DNA of 64,000 bases from Rhizomys pruinosus (lineage: Eukaryota; Chordata; Mammalia; Rodentia; Spalacidae). The notes under the pieces were generated by a model. It was not told the DNA's origin. It saw only the letters and a program-made list of their open reading frames with translations, and did no database searches. Below are positions 10,320 to 20,055 of the stretch, piece after piece. The stretch lies in the NCBI GenBank assembly GCA_009823505.1, contig VZQC01005680.1:3604880-3668879 (forward strand), written 5' to 3'. Within the stretch, counting starts at the first letter, position 1. Each line of letters opens with the position of its first letter. A program made the position numbers and the translations under genes.

Positions 10320-10487
10320 ATTTTTTTATTTTTTTATTTTTTGGTCATTTTGAGACAGGGTCTCCCTGTAGCCCCAGCTGGCCTGGAACTCACTCTGTAG
10401 TCCAGGCTGGCCTTGAACTCACAGAGATCCGCCCGCCTCTGCCTCCCAAGTGCTAGGATTAAAGGCATGCGCCACCATGCCCGGCTT
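10320..10487 (-). mobile_element. B1 SINE
   Basis: Near-consensus reverse-complement B1 ending GCGCCACCATGCCCGGC. Confidence 0.9.
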
Positions 10488-10563
10488 ACACACCCTACCA
10501 TTTTTACACGTGTTCCTGGTTTGATCCTGATACCTTCTGGTATGTTTCTTGAGTTCAGTTTAA

Positions 10564-10565
<2 letters not shown>

Positions 10566-10623
<58 letters not shown>

Positions 10624-10640
10624 TACTCTCTCGTCTTTCG
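10566..10640. repeat. (CT)n microsatellite
   Basis: About 50 bp of pure CT followed by a degraded CT/CTTT tail. It explains the RE-rich open frame on the opposite strand. Confidence 0.95.
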
Positions 10641-11040
10641 CTCTCTCCTTTTTGTTCCAGTTTTCCTATTTGGTTATAAAATTTTTCAGATGTCCTAGGT
10701 AAAAATCTCCCAAAGCCTTGCCTAAGATCCTGTTCCTGTGGTTTACACGCTCTTGGTAAGCAGTCCTGATGAAGTCCCAAAGCCCCAAGACCAGAGATAA
10801 GAAGAGAAAGTGCAGGGCCTGGAGGTGGCTCAGTCCCTAAAGGCCTTGGCTTGCTACCATAAGGACCTGAGTTTGATCCCCAGAACCCATTTAAAGAAGG
10901 GCAGCAAATGTGCTGGCACAAGCTTGTAGTCCTTGCAGTGGGGAGGCAATGAAAGGTGGGTCTCTGGGGCTGACTGGGCGGCCAGCCTAGCTTGATGGAT
11001 GAGCTCCAATCAGTAAGAGACCTTGTCTCAAAGAAATAAG

Positions 11041-11410
11041 GTGGGACCTGCAAGATAGCTCAGTGGGTAAAGGTGCCTGCTTCAAAGGATGGTAACCTGG
11101 GGCTGGAGAGATAGCTAGTGGTTAAGAGCGCCGGCTGCTCTTTCAGAGGACCTGGGTTCGATCCCCAGCACCCACATTGCAGCTGAGAACCGTCTTTTAC
11201 TCCAGTTCCAGGGGAATCCAACGTCCTCTTCTGACCTCCATGGCATTGCACAACATGGGTGCACAAACCTACATGCAGACAGTACATTACACACATAAAG
11301 AATAAATAAAATAAAAAAAAAACAAACAATAAAACAAAGGATGGTAACCCGAGTTCCATCCTCAAGACCAATGTAAAAGTGGAGTAGAAACAACTCCATA
11401 TACACCATGG
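11041..11410 (+). mobile_element. B3-type SINE hosting a B2
   Basis: GGACCTGCAAGATAGCTCAG to GATGGTAACC, then after the B2 a GAGTTCCATCCTCAAGACC block. Its 3' part runs into the CA/ATG-rich tract on the right. Confidence 0.65.
11100..11334 (+). mobile_element. B2 SINE (short subtype) with 17-bp TSD
   Basis: Head GGGCTGGAGAGATAGCTAG, GGTTCGATCCCCAGCACCC, GTACATTACACACATAAAG and an A-rich tail. It lacks the extra segment of the long subtype. TSD CAAAGGATGGTAACCTG (11,083-11,099) and CAAAGGATGGTAACCCG (11,335-11,351), one mismatch. Confidence 0.92.
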
Positions 11411-11670
11411 TATACATGCTCATCATACCTACACACATTGTGCACACACATTGTGCATACACATCCTGCATACATAGCTAGTGCACACACACATCATGAA
11501 AACACCTTATACACACGTATCATGTACAGTGTGCACACAGGCATCATATACACACATCATGCATACATATCATGTATGCTCACTACATTGTGCACATACA
11601 TCATGCACACATAGACACCATGTACCCACATCATGAACATATACATCTGTATACACATAATAATAATAAA
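11411..11670. repeat. degenerate ACACATCATG-rich tract
   Basis: ACACATCATGCATAC-like motifs recur at uneven spacing for about 250 bp. This looks like an expanded SINE tail evolving into a cryptic minisatellite. Confidence 0.6.
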
Positions 11671-11785
11671 TCATAGAACAAACAAGGCACATGTCTCCTG
11701 AGGAGAGCATCTGAGGTTGAGCTCTGGCCTCCACACTCATGTGCACGCCTCACACTTACCTCAAACACACACACACACACACACG

Positions 11786-12062
11786 ATTTTTCTCTGAATC
11801 TCTGTCACCCTACACAGGAATTGGTGCAGAGAAAATGCTCAGTGATTGAATGATTTACTGAAGAGAAACCCACTAAAATGGAATTTGATAGATGGTGTAC
11901 AGACAGGGTCGGGCTTACTGAAGATCTTTCCAATGATACAAGCAGTCATCTTTCCTCAAAACAGAGACTCTGATGGTGCATGAGCTGAGTTACTTAAGAG
12001 AGCATAATAAATTCTGTTTCCCTTCACCTGACTGCCACCTGAAGAGTATTCAGTGTTCATCA

Positions 12063-12066
<4 letters not shown>
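11786..12066. other. unassigned sequence
   Basis: About 280 bp with no recognised element. Confidence 0.4.

Positions 12067-12112
<46 letters not shown>
12067..12112. repeat. (CA)n microsatellite
   Basis: About 46 bp of pure CA. Confidence 0.95.
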
Positions 12113-12114
<2 letters not shown>

Positions 12115-12200
12115 CAATTCAGACAAATACACACCAGCACCTCTGTTTCCTGAACAGACTCAACAGTAGTCTGTTTTAGGCACTGCCAAACAATTTAAAT

Positions 12201-12414
12201 GTTTATTTTAATTTTATGTAATGAGTGTTTTGCCCGCATGTATGTGAGTTGCACCCATGCATGCAGTGTCTGTGGTGGCCAGAAGTTGGCATTGGATCCT
12301 CTGGAAGTGGAGTTACACATGGTTGTGAGCTGCCAAGTAGGTGCTGGAAACCGAACCCAGGTCCTCTGCAAGAGCAGCCAGTGCTCCTAAACCTTGGGCC
12401 ACCTCTCCAGCACT
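12201..12414 (-). mobile_element. B3-type SINE with 18-bp TSD
   Basis: Reverse-complement B3 (GTGTTTTGCCCGCATGTATG, AGTTGGCATTGGATCCTCTG, CACCTCTCCAGCA head). The flanks CTGCCAAACAATTTAAAT (12,183-12,200) and CTGCTAAGCAATTTAAAT (12,415-12,432) are an 18-bp TSD with two mismatches, consistent with its age. Confidence 0.88.
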
Positions 12415-12461
12415 CTGCTAAGCAATTTAAATAGAAGGCTACCAAGTTGTCTTTTTCCTTT

Positions 12462-12592
12462 TTTGTATGACCAGGTCTGATGTAGTCCAGGCTGGCCTTG
12501 AATTTGCTATGTAGTCAAGGATGACCTTGAATACCTGATCCTCTTGTGTCTACCTCTCCAGTGCTGGGGGTATAGGCTTGTGCCACTGCACT
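12462..12592 (-). mobile_element. B1-like SINE, old
   Basis: GTAGTCCAGGCTGGCCTTG, TATGTAGTCAAGGATGACC and CAGTGCTGGGGGTATAGG; a diverged proto-B1 layout. Confidence 0.7.
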
Positions 12593-12609
12593 AAGGTTAT
12601 GCAGTGCTG

Positions 12610-12815
12610 AGGAGGGAATCCAGAGTTTCGTGCATGCTATGCTGCTCTTACAGGGGACCCAAGTTCCTTTCCTAGCACCCATGTCAGATGGCTCATAACC
12701 ACTGTAACTACAGCTCTAGGAGACCCAATGCCCTCTTCTGGCCTCTATAGGCATTGCATTGTGTGTGCATATACTCACTGTCACACATATACACATGATT
12801 AAAAAATAACAAAAA
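12610..12815 (+). mobile_element. B3-type SINE
   Basis: CTGCTCTTACAGGGGACCCA, CCAATGCCCTCTTCTGGCC and an ACACATGATTAAAAA tail. Confidence 0.75.
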
Positions 12816-12816
12816 T

Positions 12817-12971
12817 AAGCTGGATGCAGAGGGGTATGCCTTTCATCCCAGAACTTGGGAGGCAGAGGGAGGTAGATCTCTGTGGGAACAAGGCCAGCCT
12901 GGTCTACATAGTGATTTTCAGGACAGTTGGGACTACAGGGAAACCTTGTTTCCAAAATAAAAAATTTAAAT
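12817..12971 (+). mobile_element. B1 SINE, diverged
   Basis: AGCTGGATGCAGAGGGGTAT head, TTGGGAGGCAGAGGGAGG, GGCCAGCCTGGTCTACATAG and an A-rich tail. Confidence 0.85.
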
Positions 12972-12973
12972 TA

Positions 12974-13073
12974 TGGGCTGGAGAGATGGCTCAGTGCTTA
13001 AGGGCACTGAGTGCTCTTGCAGAGGACCCAGGTTCAATTCCCAGCACCCACATGGCAGATAAGAACAGTCTTA
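12974..13073 (+). mobile_element. B2/B3 5' half
   Basis: GGGCTGGAGAGATGGCTCAG to CACATGGCAGATAAGAAC. It is cut where the next B1 starts. Confidence 0.85.
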
Positions 13074-13237
13074 GGCCAGGCTTGGTGGTGCATGCCTTGC
13101 CTTTAATCCTAGCACTTGGGAGGCAGAGGCAGGCAGATCTCTGTGAGTTCAAGATCAGCCTAGTCTACAGAATGAGTTCCAGGCCAGCTGGGGCTATCGG
13201 GAGACCCTGTCTCAAAAAAAGACCAAAAAAAAAAAAT
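13074..13237 (+). mobile_element. B1 SINE
   Basis: GCCAGGCTTGGTGGTGCATG to GGGAGACCCTGTCTCAAAA and an A tail. A small GCCTT duplication lies in the head (CATGCCTTGCCTTTAATCC). Confidence 0.9.
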
Positions 13238-13244
13238 CCATTTC

Positions 13245-13340
13245 TTTCACTCTGTAGCCCAAGCTGACCTTGATTCTCACATCCTCCTTCCTCAGACACT
13301 TAAGTGCTGAGAGCATAGGTATGTACCACCATGCCTGACT
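13245..13340 (-). mobile_element. B1-like fragment
   Basis: CTGTAGCCCAAGCTGACCTT through GTACCACCATGCCTGAC in reverse-complement B1 order. Confidence 0.7.
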
Positions 13341-14020
13341 AAGACTCAGTTCTCTGATTTTAAGATTGTGACAGCTACCTGCTATTTCTAGAGCTATATA
13401 GCCTGGTAGAAATATAATGTGAACCACAGTGTAATTGAAAACTTATAGAAACTGTGTGATATGCTAACTTTCCTAAATTGTGAGTGTGAGCAGAGATTAG
13501 CAATGGTGCACAGAGTCGACAACTCCCTGGGGCAGTGGTTTTGGGGTTTGACAAAAGGTATCACACTTCAGTTATAGGGCAAAAGTTTCTCCGTTATGAA
13601 GATATGACTGAGGCAAGAGGCAGTTGACTTGCCTATAATTCATCAAACACTGGAATTTATGACCTTGGGTCCAGGACAGACTTATTCATGTTCTCTTCTA
13701 TCTGTTGATAGTGCCTGCTTTGGGGCACTGGGGAAGGATTCAGTGGCTTAGTCTGAACTTCTTGGGAAAGAAGTGCCTTGATCAACTAGTGATGTCTGCC
13801 CTTGGCACTACCAGGAGAATTGAACTGCATGTTCAGACTTGTTCTGAGACTGGTTTTTTTTTCCTTCTCATTCAAAGGAAGATAAAAATAAAATCTCTGT
13901 CAGACTAACTAGGACACTGAAACTCAAATGGAGTAGGCTGAGAAAAATACTTCAAAATGTAACAATGTTCCAAGATATTATTAGAAATTTAGCTTCTTCC
14001 TTGGATTTAGATAGGTAGGG

Positions 14021-14021
<1 letters not shown>
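13341..14021. other. repeat-poor unassigned sequence
   Basis: About 680 bp without SINEs, RNA genes or a convincing open frame. Confidence 0.45.

Positions 14022-14064
<43 letters not shown>
14022..14064. repeat. (GT)n microsatellite
   Basis: About 43 bp of pure GT. Confidence 0.95.
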
Positions 14065-14067
<3 letters not shown>

Positions 14068-14097
14068 AATATATGAATTTTTTTATTTGAATTTAAA

Positions 14098-14488
14098 CTT
14101 TTCCTGGTTAGCCTTAGTTGTCAGCTTAACACAGCCCAGAGTCATCTAAGCAAGGAGTCTCAATTGAGGGTTTCCCAGGATCAGACTGGCCTGTGGGCAT
14201 GTCTGTGTAGACTATTTTGATTGTTAATTGATGCAGGAGGGCCCAGCCCACTGTGGGCAGCACCATCCCTAGGCAGTTGGTCCTGGGCTGTGTAAGAAAG
14301 CTGAGCATGAGCCTGAGAGGAGCCAGCAAGCAGCGTCCTCCATGGCTCCTGCTTGAGTTCCTGCCCTGACCTCCCTCCATGGTTGGTGCACTGTGACCTG
14401 GAAGTCTCAGCCAAATAAACCATTTCCTCCCCTAAATTGCTTTTGGTCAGAGTACTTTATCACAGCAACAGACAGGAAACTAGCACGA
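14098..14488 (-). mobile_element. R1-family element, near full length
   Basis: Reverse-complement R1: GCCTTAGTTGTCAGCTTAAC, GGCCCAGCCCACTGTGGGCA, a GCCAAATAAACC block and a TTATCACAGCAACAGA end. Confidence 0.72.
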
Positions 14489-14760
14489 AACTTAAATTTA
14501 TTTATACATGTGTGTTTCTGTGCACACGTATGTGTGGGTATATGTGTTCATGTGGAGACCAGAGAGCAACTAAAGGCATTGTCCTCAGAAGCAAAATCTA
14601 TTTCTTTCGAGGCAGTCTACTTCTTTTCAGACAGAACCTCTCATTAGACCCTGGGATTACAGATGCCATCTACCTTGCTTGATATTTTTTCATAGGGTTG
14701 AAATCAGGTCTTTATGTTACAAGGCAAGTACTGTACCAACTGAGCCATCTCCCAAGCCTC
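14489..14760 (-). mobile_element. B4/RSINE1-type SINE, diverged
   Basis: GTGGAGACCAGAGAGCAAC, then TTCAGACAGAACCTCTC, GGGATTACAG and CAACTGAGCCATCTCCC in reverse-complement B4 order. Confidence 0.6.
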
Positions 14761-15420
14761 CTCTTTCCCCCTCTTCAATAGACCTCTTATGTTCTGACCA
14801 AATGTACTTCCTGCCTCTGCCTGGGTGTCTTTCTAGGCTTCTACCCTCTCTGAAAATACTTAGCCCACCTCAGAGAATCTGCCTTTATTGATTCAGGAAA
14901 AGGCTTTGATTCTGCACACTCAAAGCTGTTCTTCATGAAACTATGACAACTTGGTATTAGCTACAAATCAATGAACTTTTTAAATGCAGTCAAAGCAAGA
15001 AAACTGGCTCACTGCTGAGCCTCAGTAAGCCCACCCCAGAACAGCCAAACCTTAATCTTAATAGCCATGTGATCTTGGCTGCTTCGACAGCCCCCTTAGC
15101 TGCAGCAGTAAGGAGCTCCTGCTTTCTCTGGAAACATTTCTAAAGAGAACGCAGGAGAAAAAGGGGAGTCTCTTTTCTAGGGGAGGTTGGGATAGGCAGG
15201 TCAACATTCTCAAAGAAACCCATTCTTAGCCTTCCTCTTTTCATTCCAAGCTGTTCTTCAGGGAGAGGACAGAAAATGGAAACCTGTCAAGGAAGAGTTT
15301 AAGCTGTGATGGAGTACTCTTGGCCTGATTCCCTGGCGAGTGTGTCCTGATCTTCATTCTATCAACCTGTTCTGCCTCCTGCCTCTTGTCTCTTGTTTTC
15401 CTTGCTTAGTCTTTTTGTAG
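14761..15420. other. repeat-poor unassigned sequence
   Basis: About 660 bp without recognised repeats. No gene is supported. 15,000-15,180 is a mixed-composition block that could be compared with other mammals for conservation. Confidence 0.4.
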
Positions 15421-15423
15421 TGT

Positions 15424-15466
<43 letters not shown>
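15421..15466. repeat. (GT)n microsatellite
   Basis: About 45 bp of GT. Confidence 0.95.
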
Positions 15467-15468
<2 letters not shown>

Positions 15469-15750
15469 GCACATGCATTCTGCAGCAGATGTGTGGAGGT
15501 CAAAGGACAACCTGAGGTGTCAAGTCTCACCTTTGACCTTGTTTGAGGCAGGCTTTCTTGGTGTTCACTGCCACATAGCCAGGGCTTCTGGTCCCTGCTT
15601 CCCACCCACCACAGGAGTGCTGGGACAACAGACATGCATGCTATGTCCCACATTTCTATGCAGCATCTGTTGATCCAAATTCAGGAACGCAGGACCTCAT
15701 GCTTATATGGCAAATGCTTTACTTATTGGGCCATCTCCCCAGCCCTCTTG
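15467..15750 (-). mobile_element. B4/RSINE1-type SINE
   Basis: Reverse-complement: GTGTGGAGGTCAAAGGACAA, TTTGAGGCAGGC, GGACCTCATGCTTATATGGC and a CATCTCCCCAGCCC head. Confidence 0.65.
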
Positions 15751-15755
15751 CTTAT

Positions 15756-15917
15756 TCTTTTTTTTTTTTTTGGTATTTTTGAGACAGGGTCTCCCTTTTA
15801 GTCCCAGCCAGCCTGGAGCTTGCTCTGTAGACCAGGTTGGCCTTGAACTCACAGAGATCTTCCTGCCTCTGCCTCCAGAGTGCTGGGATTAAAGGCGTGT
15901 GCCACAACACCCGGCTA
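15756..15917 (-). mobile_element. B1 SINE
   Basis: T-run, TTGAGACAGGGTCTCCC, GTGTGCCACAACACCCGGC. TGCTTATTCTTTT and TGCTTAGTCTTTT flank it as a probable TSD. Confidence 0.88.
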
Positions 15918-16077
15918 TGCTTAGTCTTTTTTAAAATGACACATATTTATTTGGGAGAGCAAAGGATAACTTTGATCTCTCTCCTTCTACCAAATAGGTC
16001 CTCCTGGGGATTGAGTTCAGGTTGTCAGACTGGGCAGTGAGCATATTTACCTGCTGAGTTATTTTGCTGGTCCTTGC
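15918..16077 (-). mobile_element. old SINE 5' remnant
   Basis: GGGATTGAGTTCAGGTTGTC and TACCTGCTGAGTTATTTTGC fit the B-box and A-box halves of a B3/B4-type SINE in reverse. Confidence 0.5.
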
Positions 16078-16321
16078 TTCATCTTTATTCAATAAAATGT
16101 ATATAATGGGGCCACTTAGACATCTGGAGTTGTCCCTCAGCTTTATGGCTCTTCATTTATATCTAGAGTTTGGCTGTGAATGAGTTTGGTATAATTTAGA
16201 ACAGCAAGGAGGCCAACTGTCCTGAGAGCATTGTTTGAAGAAATATACTTAGAGCAGTACTAATCTCTGGCCACTTATACATTATCAACCAGCAAATGAG
16301 ATGACTTGCTGGAGCATAATA
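16078..16321. other. unassigned sequence
   Basis: About 240 bp with no recognised element. Confidence 0.4.
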
Positions 16322-16395
16322 ACTCCCTCCCTCCCTCCCTCCCTCCCTCCCTCCCTCCCTCCCTCCCTTCCTTCCTTCCTTCCTTCCTTCCTCCC
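16322..16395. repeat. (CCCT)n/(CCTT)n microsatellite
   Basis: Pure CCCT units switch to CCTT units near 16,367. Confidence 0.95.
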
Positions 16396-16530
16396 CTTAA
16401 AGTCTGATTTAGCCCAGGCTAGCTTTAAACTCATTATGTAGCCAGGAATGACCTTTGAATTTCTGATCCTCCTGCCTCAACTTCCCCAGTCCTGGGATTG
16501 GAAGCTTGCACCACCACATCCTGTTTATAT
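16396..16530 (-). mobile_element. B1-like SINE, old
   Basis: TAGCCCAGGCTAGCTTTAAA, TCCTGCCTCAACTTCCC, GCACCACCACATCCTG in reverse-complement order. Confidence 0.7.
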
Positions 16531-16550
16531 GGTGGTGTGGTTGGAACTTG

Positions 16551-17125
16551 TGCTGGATAGCTTTAGTTGTCAACTTGACACACCTGGGTTGAGGGAGCCT
16601 CAACTGGGGAATTGCTTCCATTGGACTGGCCTGTGGCCATGGCTGTGGGGTATTTTCTTGATTGTTGAGTGATGTGGGAGGGCCCAGCCCACTGTGGACA
16701 GTGGTACATCCTGGCCAGGTTGTACTGTATAAGAAAGCAAGGTGATAGCCTGGCGTGGTTGTGCACACCTTTAATCCTAGCACTTGGGAGGCAGAGGCGG
16801 GCTGATCTTTGTGAGTTCAAGGCCAGCCTGGTCTACAGAGTGAGTTCCAGGACAGCTGGCGCTACAGGGAGACCCTGTCTCGAAAAGACAAAAATAAAAA
16901 GAAAGCAGGGTGAGCACAGGCCAGGGGAGCAAGCCAGTGAGCAGTGTTCCTCCATGGCCTGTGCTTCAGCTCCTGCCTCCAGGTTCCTGCCCCAGTTCCT
17001 AACTTGACCTCTCTCAGTGATGAACTGTGACTTGGGAGATGTGAGCCAAATAAACCCTTTCCTCCCCAAGTTGGTATTGGTCAGAGTGTTTTGTCACCGC
17101 AAAGCAGAATAGAACTCAAGACTGC
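16551..17125 (-). mobile_element. R1-family element split by a B1
   Basis: Full-length R1 in reverse: TTTAGTTGTCAACTTGACAC at the left, GGCCCAGCCCACTGTGGACA in the middle, GCCAAATAAACCCTTTCCTC and a TTTTGTCACCGCAAAGCAGA end. A B1 sits at 16,745-16,898. Confidence 0.8.
16745..16898 (+). mobile_element. B1 SINE nested in R1, with TSD
   Basis: From the GCCTGGCGTGGTTGTGCAC head to a GAGACCCTGTCTCGAAAAG tail. AGAAAGCAAGGTGA on the left and AGAAAGCAGGGTGA on the right form a 14-bp TSD with one mismatch. Confidence 0.9.
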
Positions 17126-17170
17126 ATTCTATGCGAGCCCTCTACCACCCGAGCCACACGCCCAGCCTTT
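17126..17170 (-). mobile_element. ID-like fragment
   Basis: GCCCTCTACCACCCGAGCC, then ACGCCCAGCC, is a reverse-complement ID/tRNA-like head. Confidence 0.5.
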
Positions 17171-17759
17171 CTGGTGACTTCTTGTTCAGCTCATCTTCTG
17201 TTTGCTGCATCTCCAATTTCCACTGAGTCAGACATTCTCAGAGGACCAGAATTTTCTGTATTTTGGGTCTCTTTTCTCTTCCTGTGCCTCCTCCCGCCCC
17301 CGCCCTGCCCTCCTTATCCTGGGTTGCCCTTGTGCCCCACTTCACATCCTCTCTTCTCCCCTTTCACTTGGGCTGTTGCTGCAGTAACCAGCTCTGTGCA
17401 GGCGAAACTGGAGAGCCCCTGGCTCAGCTGTCCCAGCTTTTACTTTCTGTCCTGGCTTCTCTGGGGTCACAACTTAGGGAGCCCTAAAAACCTCTGCCAG
17501 CCATGCACATGTCTCCTGAAAATAAGAGGGAGGTGCAAATTTTGTCTTGTGTGGAAGGGAAGGGGGAGAAATAGTCTGTCATTCATGAATTTTTCCTTTC
17601 TCGTCTTTCCTGTGGGGCGCAGGCTGCTGATGCTCTTCCTCTCCCTCCTCTGCCTCCTTCTCCTTTTCCACTTCTCTTCCTCCCCTACCCCCTTTCATCC
17701 TCCTTTTCCTCTTTCTCTCCCTTCTCGTCCTTCTCTTCCGCCTCTGTATCCCTCCCCCC
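17171..17759. other. repeat-poor, C/T-leaning sequence
   Basis: Unassigned. The 206-residue plus-strand open frame that starts at 17,174 runs into a pyrimidine-rich tract and then into a B1. I see no motif or splice context to support a gene. Confidence 0.4.
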
Positions 17760-17868
17760 TTTTTGGCAGGGTCTCACTGTGTAGCCCAGGCTGACCTAAC
17801 TCCTGATCCGCCTGCCTCCCCCTCCCGAGTGCTGGGATTACAGGCCTGCTCCACCACAATGGACAGCT
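17760..17868 (-). mobile_element. B1 SINE, truncated
   Basis: CAGGGTCTCACTGTGTAGCC through TGCTCCACCACAATGGAC, lacking about 25 bp in the middle. Confidence 0.8.
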
Positions 17869-18165
17869 CACACCTAGTTCTTCTTTGTGTTGACAGCTTC
17901 AATTCCTTTGGTTAAATCCTCCTCCTAGTTTTTCCAGCCTCCCTGCCATTAGTGGGCGGAGAAAGAGAGGTGTAGAATACACACACTAAATCTTGCTTTT
18001 GTGGTTTATGAATGCATTTATTTCATGTGGTTGAAAGCACGTTATATACACACAATATTCAGTGTCATATATTTTTCTCTTAATATTGTGTAACGTGAAT
18101 TTTCCCATTCCATTAAAAATTCTTTGCCATGAGCATTAAAAACATTCAGCATAACAGTCCATCTA
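17869..18165. other. unassigned sequence
   Basis: AT-rich stretch without recognised features. Confidence 0.4.
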
Positions 18166-18512
18166 CCTATCTTTGTGTGTACGTGTATGTATGCATAGGG
18201 TGTTTGCATGTGGTCCATATACTGTGCATATATGTAATGTATGTGCAGTGCGTATGTCTTTGGTGGTATATGTATGTGACTGTGTAGTGAGTATGTGTGT
18301 CTGTGTGAATCTATGTATGGTATATGTTTATGGGTAGTGTGCGAATACTGTGTGTGTGATGTGTGTGTCTGTGTGAGTGTGTGGTACATGTGTGTGGTAG
18401 GTATGTGTTGTGTGTGTGTCTGTGTGGTGCATGTGTGTGATAGGTATGTGTGGTGTGTGTGTTTGTGTGAATCTGCATGGTGTGTGTCTGTGTCTGGGTG
18501 TACCTGTATACA
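18166..18512. repeat. degenerate (GT)n/ATGTGTGTGG tract
   Basis: About 350 bp of GT-dominated sequence with a local imperfect repeat containing GTGTGTGGTAGGTATGTGT. The Thr/His-rich antisense frame across it is compositional. Confidence 0.85.
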
Positions 18513-18772
18513 AGTCCCAGAGGGGGGTGCCAGCTGTCCTGCTCTGTCACTCTCCTTATTCTCTTGAGGCAGGGTCACCTGGAGCTGGGCTTATGTCCAG
18601 GAAACTTCAATGATTCTCCTCTCTCCAACCCCCCATAGTGCTGGGATTACAGGTGTCCATACGGCCATTCCTGGCTTTTTACATGGGTGCTGGGACCTGA
18701 ACTTGGGACCTCATGCTTATGTGGCAGCACTTGCCCCTGCTGAGCTATCCCAGCTATCTCACCAGCCTTACA
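18513..18772 (-). mobile_element. B4/RSINE1-type SINE
   Basis: GAGGCAGGGTCACCTGGAGC, GTGCTGGGATTACAGGTGTC, TTTTACATGGGTGCTGGGAC and GAGCTATCCCAGC in reverse-complement order. Confidence 0.7.
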
Positions 18773-19035
18773 CCACTGCCCGCCCCCCCCTTTTTTGAGA
18801 CAGGCTCCATGAAGCCCTGGCCTCCAGTAGGTAGCTGAGGAGTCCCTTCTGAAGCCTGTTTGGAAGGGCACAGCCTCTGATAAGCCTACCAGGAAGATTT
18901 AGCTTAAAAATCTTACCCTCTGAAGACAGCATGCATTAAGTTGATGGATGGGGGCTTTGTCCACTTGAATACTGACAGATTCCCATCCAAATCAATCAAT
19001 CATTTCCTCATTTCCATTTGGCTAGCTGAATGTGA
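18773..19035. other. unassigned sequence
   Basis: A weak B1-like scrap near 18,795; otherwise nothing recognised. Confidence 0.4.
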
Positions 19036-19037
19036 GC

Positions 19038-19323
19038 TTTATTTTTATTTATTTATTTATTTATTTATTTATTTTGAGAAGGGGTCTCACAGAGATCCAT
19101 CTGCCTCTGCCTCCCTAGTACTGGGATCACAGGTATGTGCCACCATGCCCAGTATGTGCCACCATGCCCAGTATGTGCCACCATGCCCAGTATGTGCCAC
19201 CATGCCCAGTATGTGCCACCATGCCCAGTATGTGCCACCATGCCCAGTATGTGCCACCATGCCCAGTATGTGCCACCATGCCCAGTATGTGCCACCATGC
19301 CCAGTATGTGCCACCATGCCCAG
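19038..19323 (-). mobile_element. B1 SINE whose 5' head has become a minisatellite
   Basis: A (TTTA)n tail side, then GAGATCCATCTGCCTCTGCC and ACTGGGATCACAGG, are a normal reverse-complement B1. The expected head, GTGCCACCATGCCCAG, is repeated ten times. Confidence 0.88.
19134..19323. repeat. 19-bp minisatellite, 10 perfect units
   Basis: Unit TATGTGCCACCATGCCCAG repeated without visible change over 190 bp. Because 19 is not a multiple of 3, the array has a 57-bp (19-residue) coding period, and no unit contains a stop in the three forward frames. This explains the long Cys/His/Pro and antisense Trp/His open frames. Confidence 0.97.
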
Positions 19324-19340
19324 GTTGAGCTGCTCTTTTT

Positions 19341-19512
19341 TCTTTTTTCTTTTTTTTTTTTTTTTTTGGTATTTTTGAGACAGGGTTTCCCTTTAGTCCA
19401 GGCTGGTCTGGGGCTCAGTATGTAGACCAGGCTGGCCTTGAACTCACAGAGATCTGCCTGCCTCTGCCCCCCGAGTGCTGAGATAAAAGGCTTATGCCAT
19501 CACGCCTGGCAC
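19341..19512 (-). mobile_element. B1 SINE with 15-bp TSD
   Basis: Reverse-complement B1 ending ATGCCATCACGCCTGGC. TGAGCTGCTCTTTTT at 19,326-19,340 and 19,513-19,527 is an exact TSD, so this B1 landed right beside the minisatellite. Confidence 0.9.
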
Positions 19513-19667
19513 TGAGCTGCTCTTTTTGATAGCAGTTAGCTGACAATTTGAACTAGGGTTTAAGACATTTCTTGAGACAAAGTTTCTTCTATGGTGAACT
19601 CACCCATCTTCCTGTTAATGCTGGTAGGAGGGCATGAATTTCATATAGCTAAAATGGGATTTAAGGG

Positions 19668-20055
19668 ATGGGGGTGAGGCTCAGTTGGTAGAGTGCTTGC
19701 CTAGCATGCAAGAAGCTCTGGGCTCCATCCCCAGCACTGCCTAAACTTGGCGTGGTGGCACTTGCTTGCAATCCTATCACTTGAGAAATGGAACCAGGAG
19801 AACCAGGAATTCAGTGTTGCTCAGTGGCTGGAGCAGGCTTTTAATCCTAATACTCAGGAGGAAGATGCAGGTAGATCTCTGTGAGTTCAGGGCCAGCCTG
19901 GTCTACAAGGTGAGTTCTAGGTCAGCCACAGCTACATAGTGAGACTGTGTTTCAGAAAGGAGTTCAAGGTCATCTTCAGCTACTTAGTAAATTCAAAACC
20001 AGCCTGGACTACATGAGACCCTGTCTCAAATAAATTAAATAAATAAATAAAGAAT
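19668..20055 (+). mobile_element. B4 SINE split by a B1
   Basis: ID-type head GCTCAGTTGGTAGAGTGCTT and a CCCCAGCACTGCC block, then B1-like GGCGTGGTGGCACTTGC. After the B1 at 19,816-19,965 the B1-like half resumes (AACCAGCCTGGACTACATGA, ACCCTGTCTCAAATAAATT). Confidence 0.75.
19816..19965 (+). mobile_element. B1 SINE nested in B4
   Basis: GGCTGGAGCAGGCTTTTAATCC through AGGGCCAGCCTGGTCTACAA. Short AGGAATTCA/AGGAGTTCA flanks may be the remains of a TSD. Confidence 0.7.

Larger units (their letters stand above)
10810..11785 (+). mobile_element. RSINE1/B4 element split by nested SINEs
   Basis: Left part 10,810-11,040 (GCCTGGAGGTGGCTCAGTCC, GACCTGAGTTTGATCCCCAG, GAGACCTTGTCTCAAAG) and right part about 11,680-11,785 (GGCACATGTCTCCTGAGGAG, GAGGTTGAGCTCTGGCCTCC, CA tail) are the two ends of one RSINE1-type SINE. 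The middle is a B3-type SINE that itself holds a B2. Confidence 0.75.

Noticed and set aside
10334..11053. 239-residue open frame on the minus strand, longest in the window
   Set aside because: It runs through a B1, a (CT)n microsatellite and an RSINE1 element; no unique domain remains.
17174..17794. 206-residue plus-strand open frame
   Set aside because: No motif, a Leu/Pro/Ser run from pyrimidine-rich DNA, and it ends in a B1.
18042..18578. 178-residue Thr/His-rich open frame on the minus strand
   Set aside because: It is the translation of a degenerate CA/GT tract.
19065..19425. Repeated-peptide open frames of about 76-145 residues in several frames on both strands
   Set aside because: They come from the 19-bp minisatellite, which has no stop in these frames; the protein repeat is a by-product.
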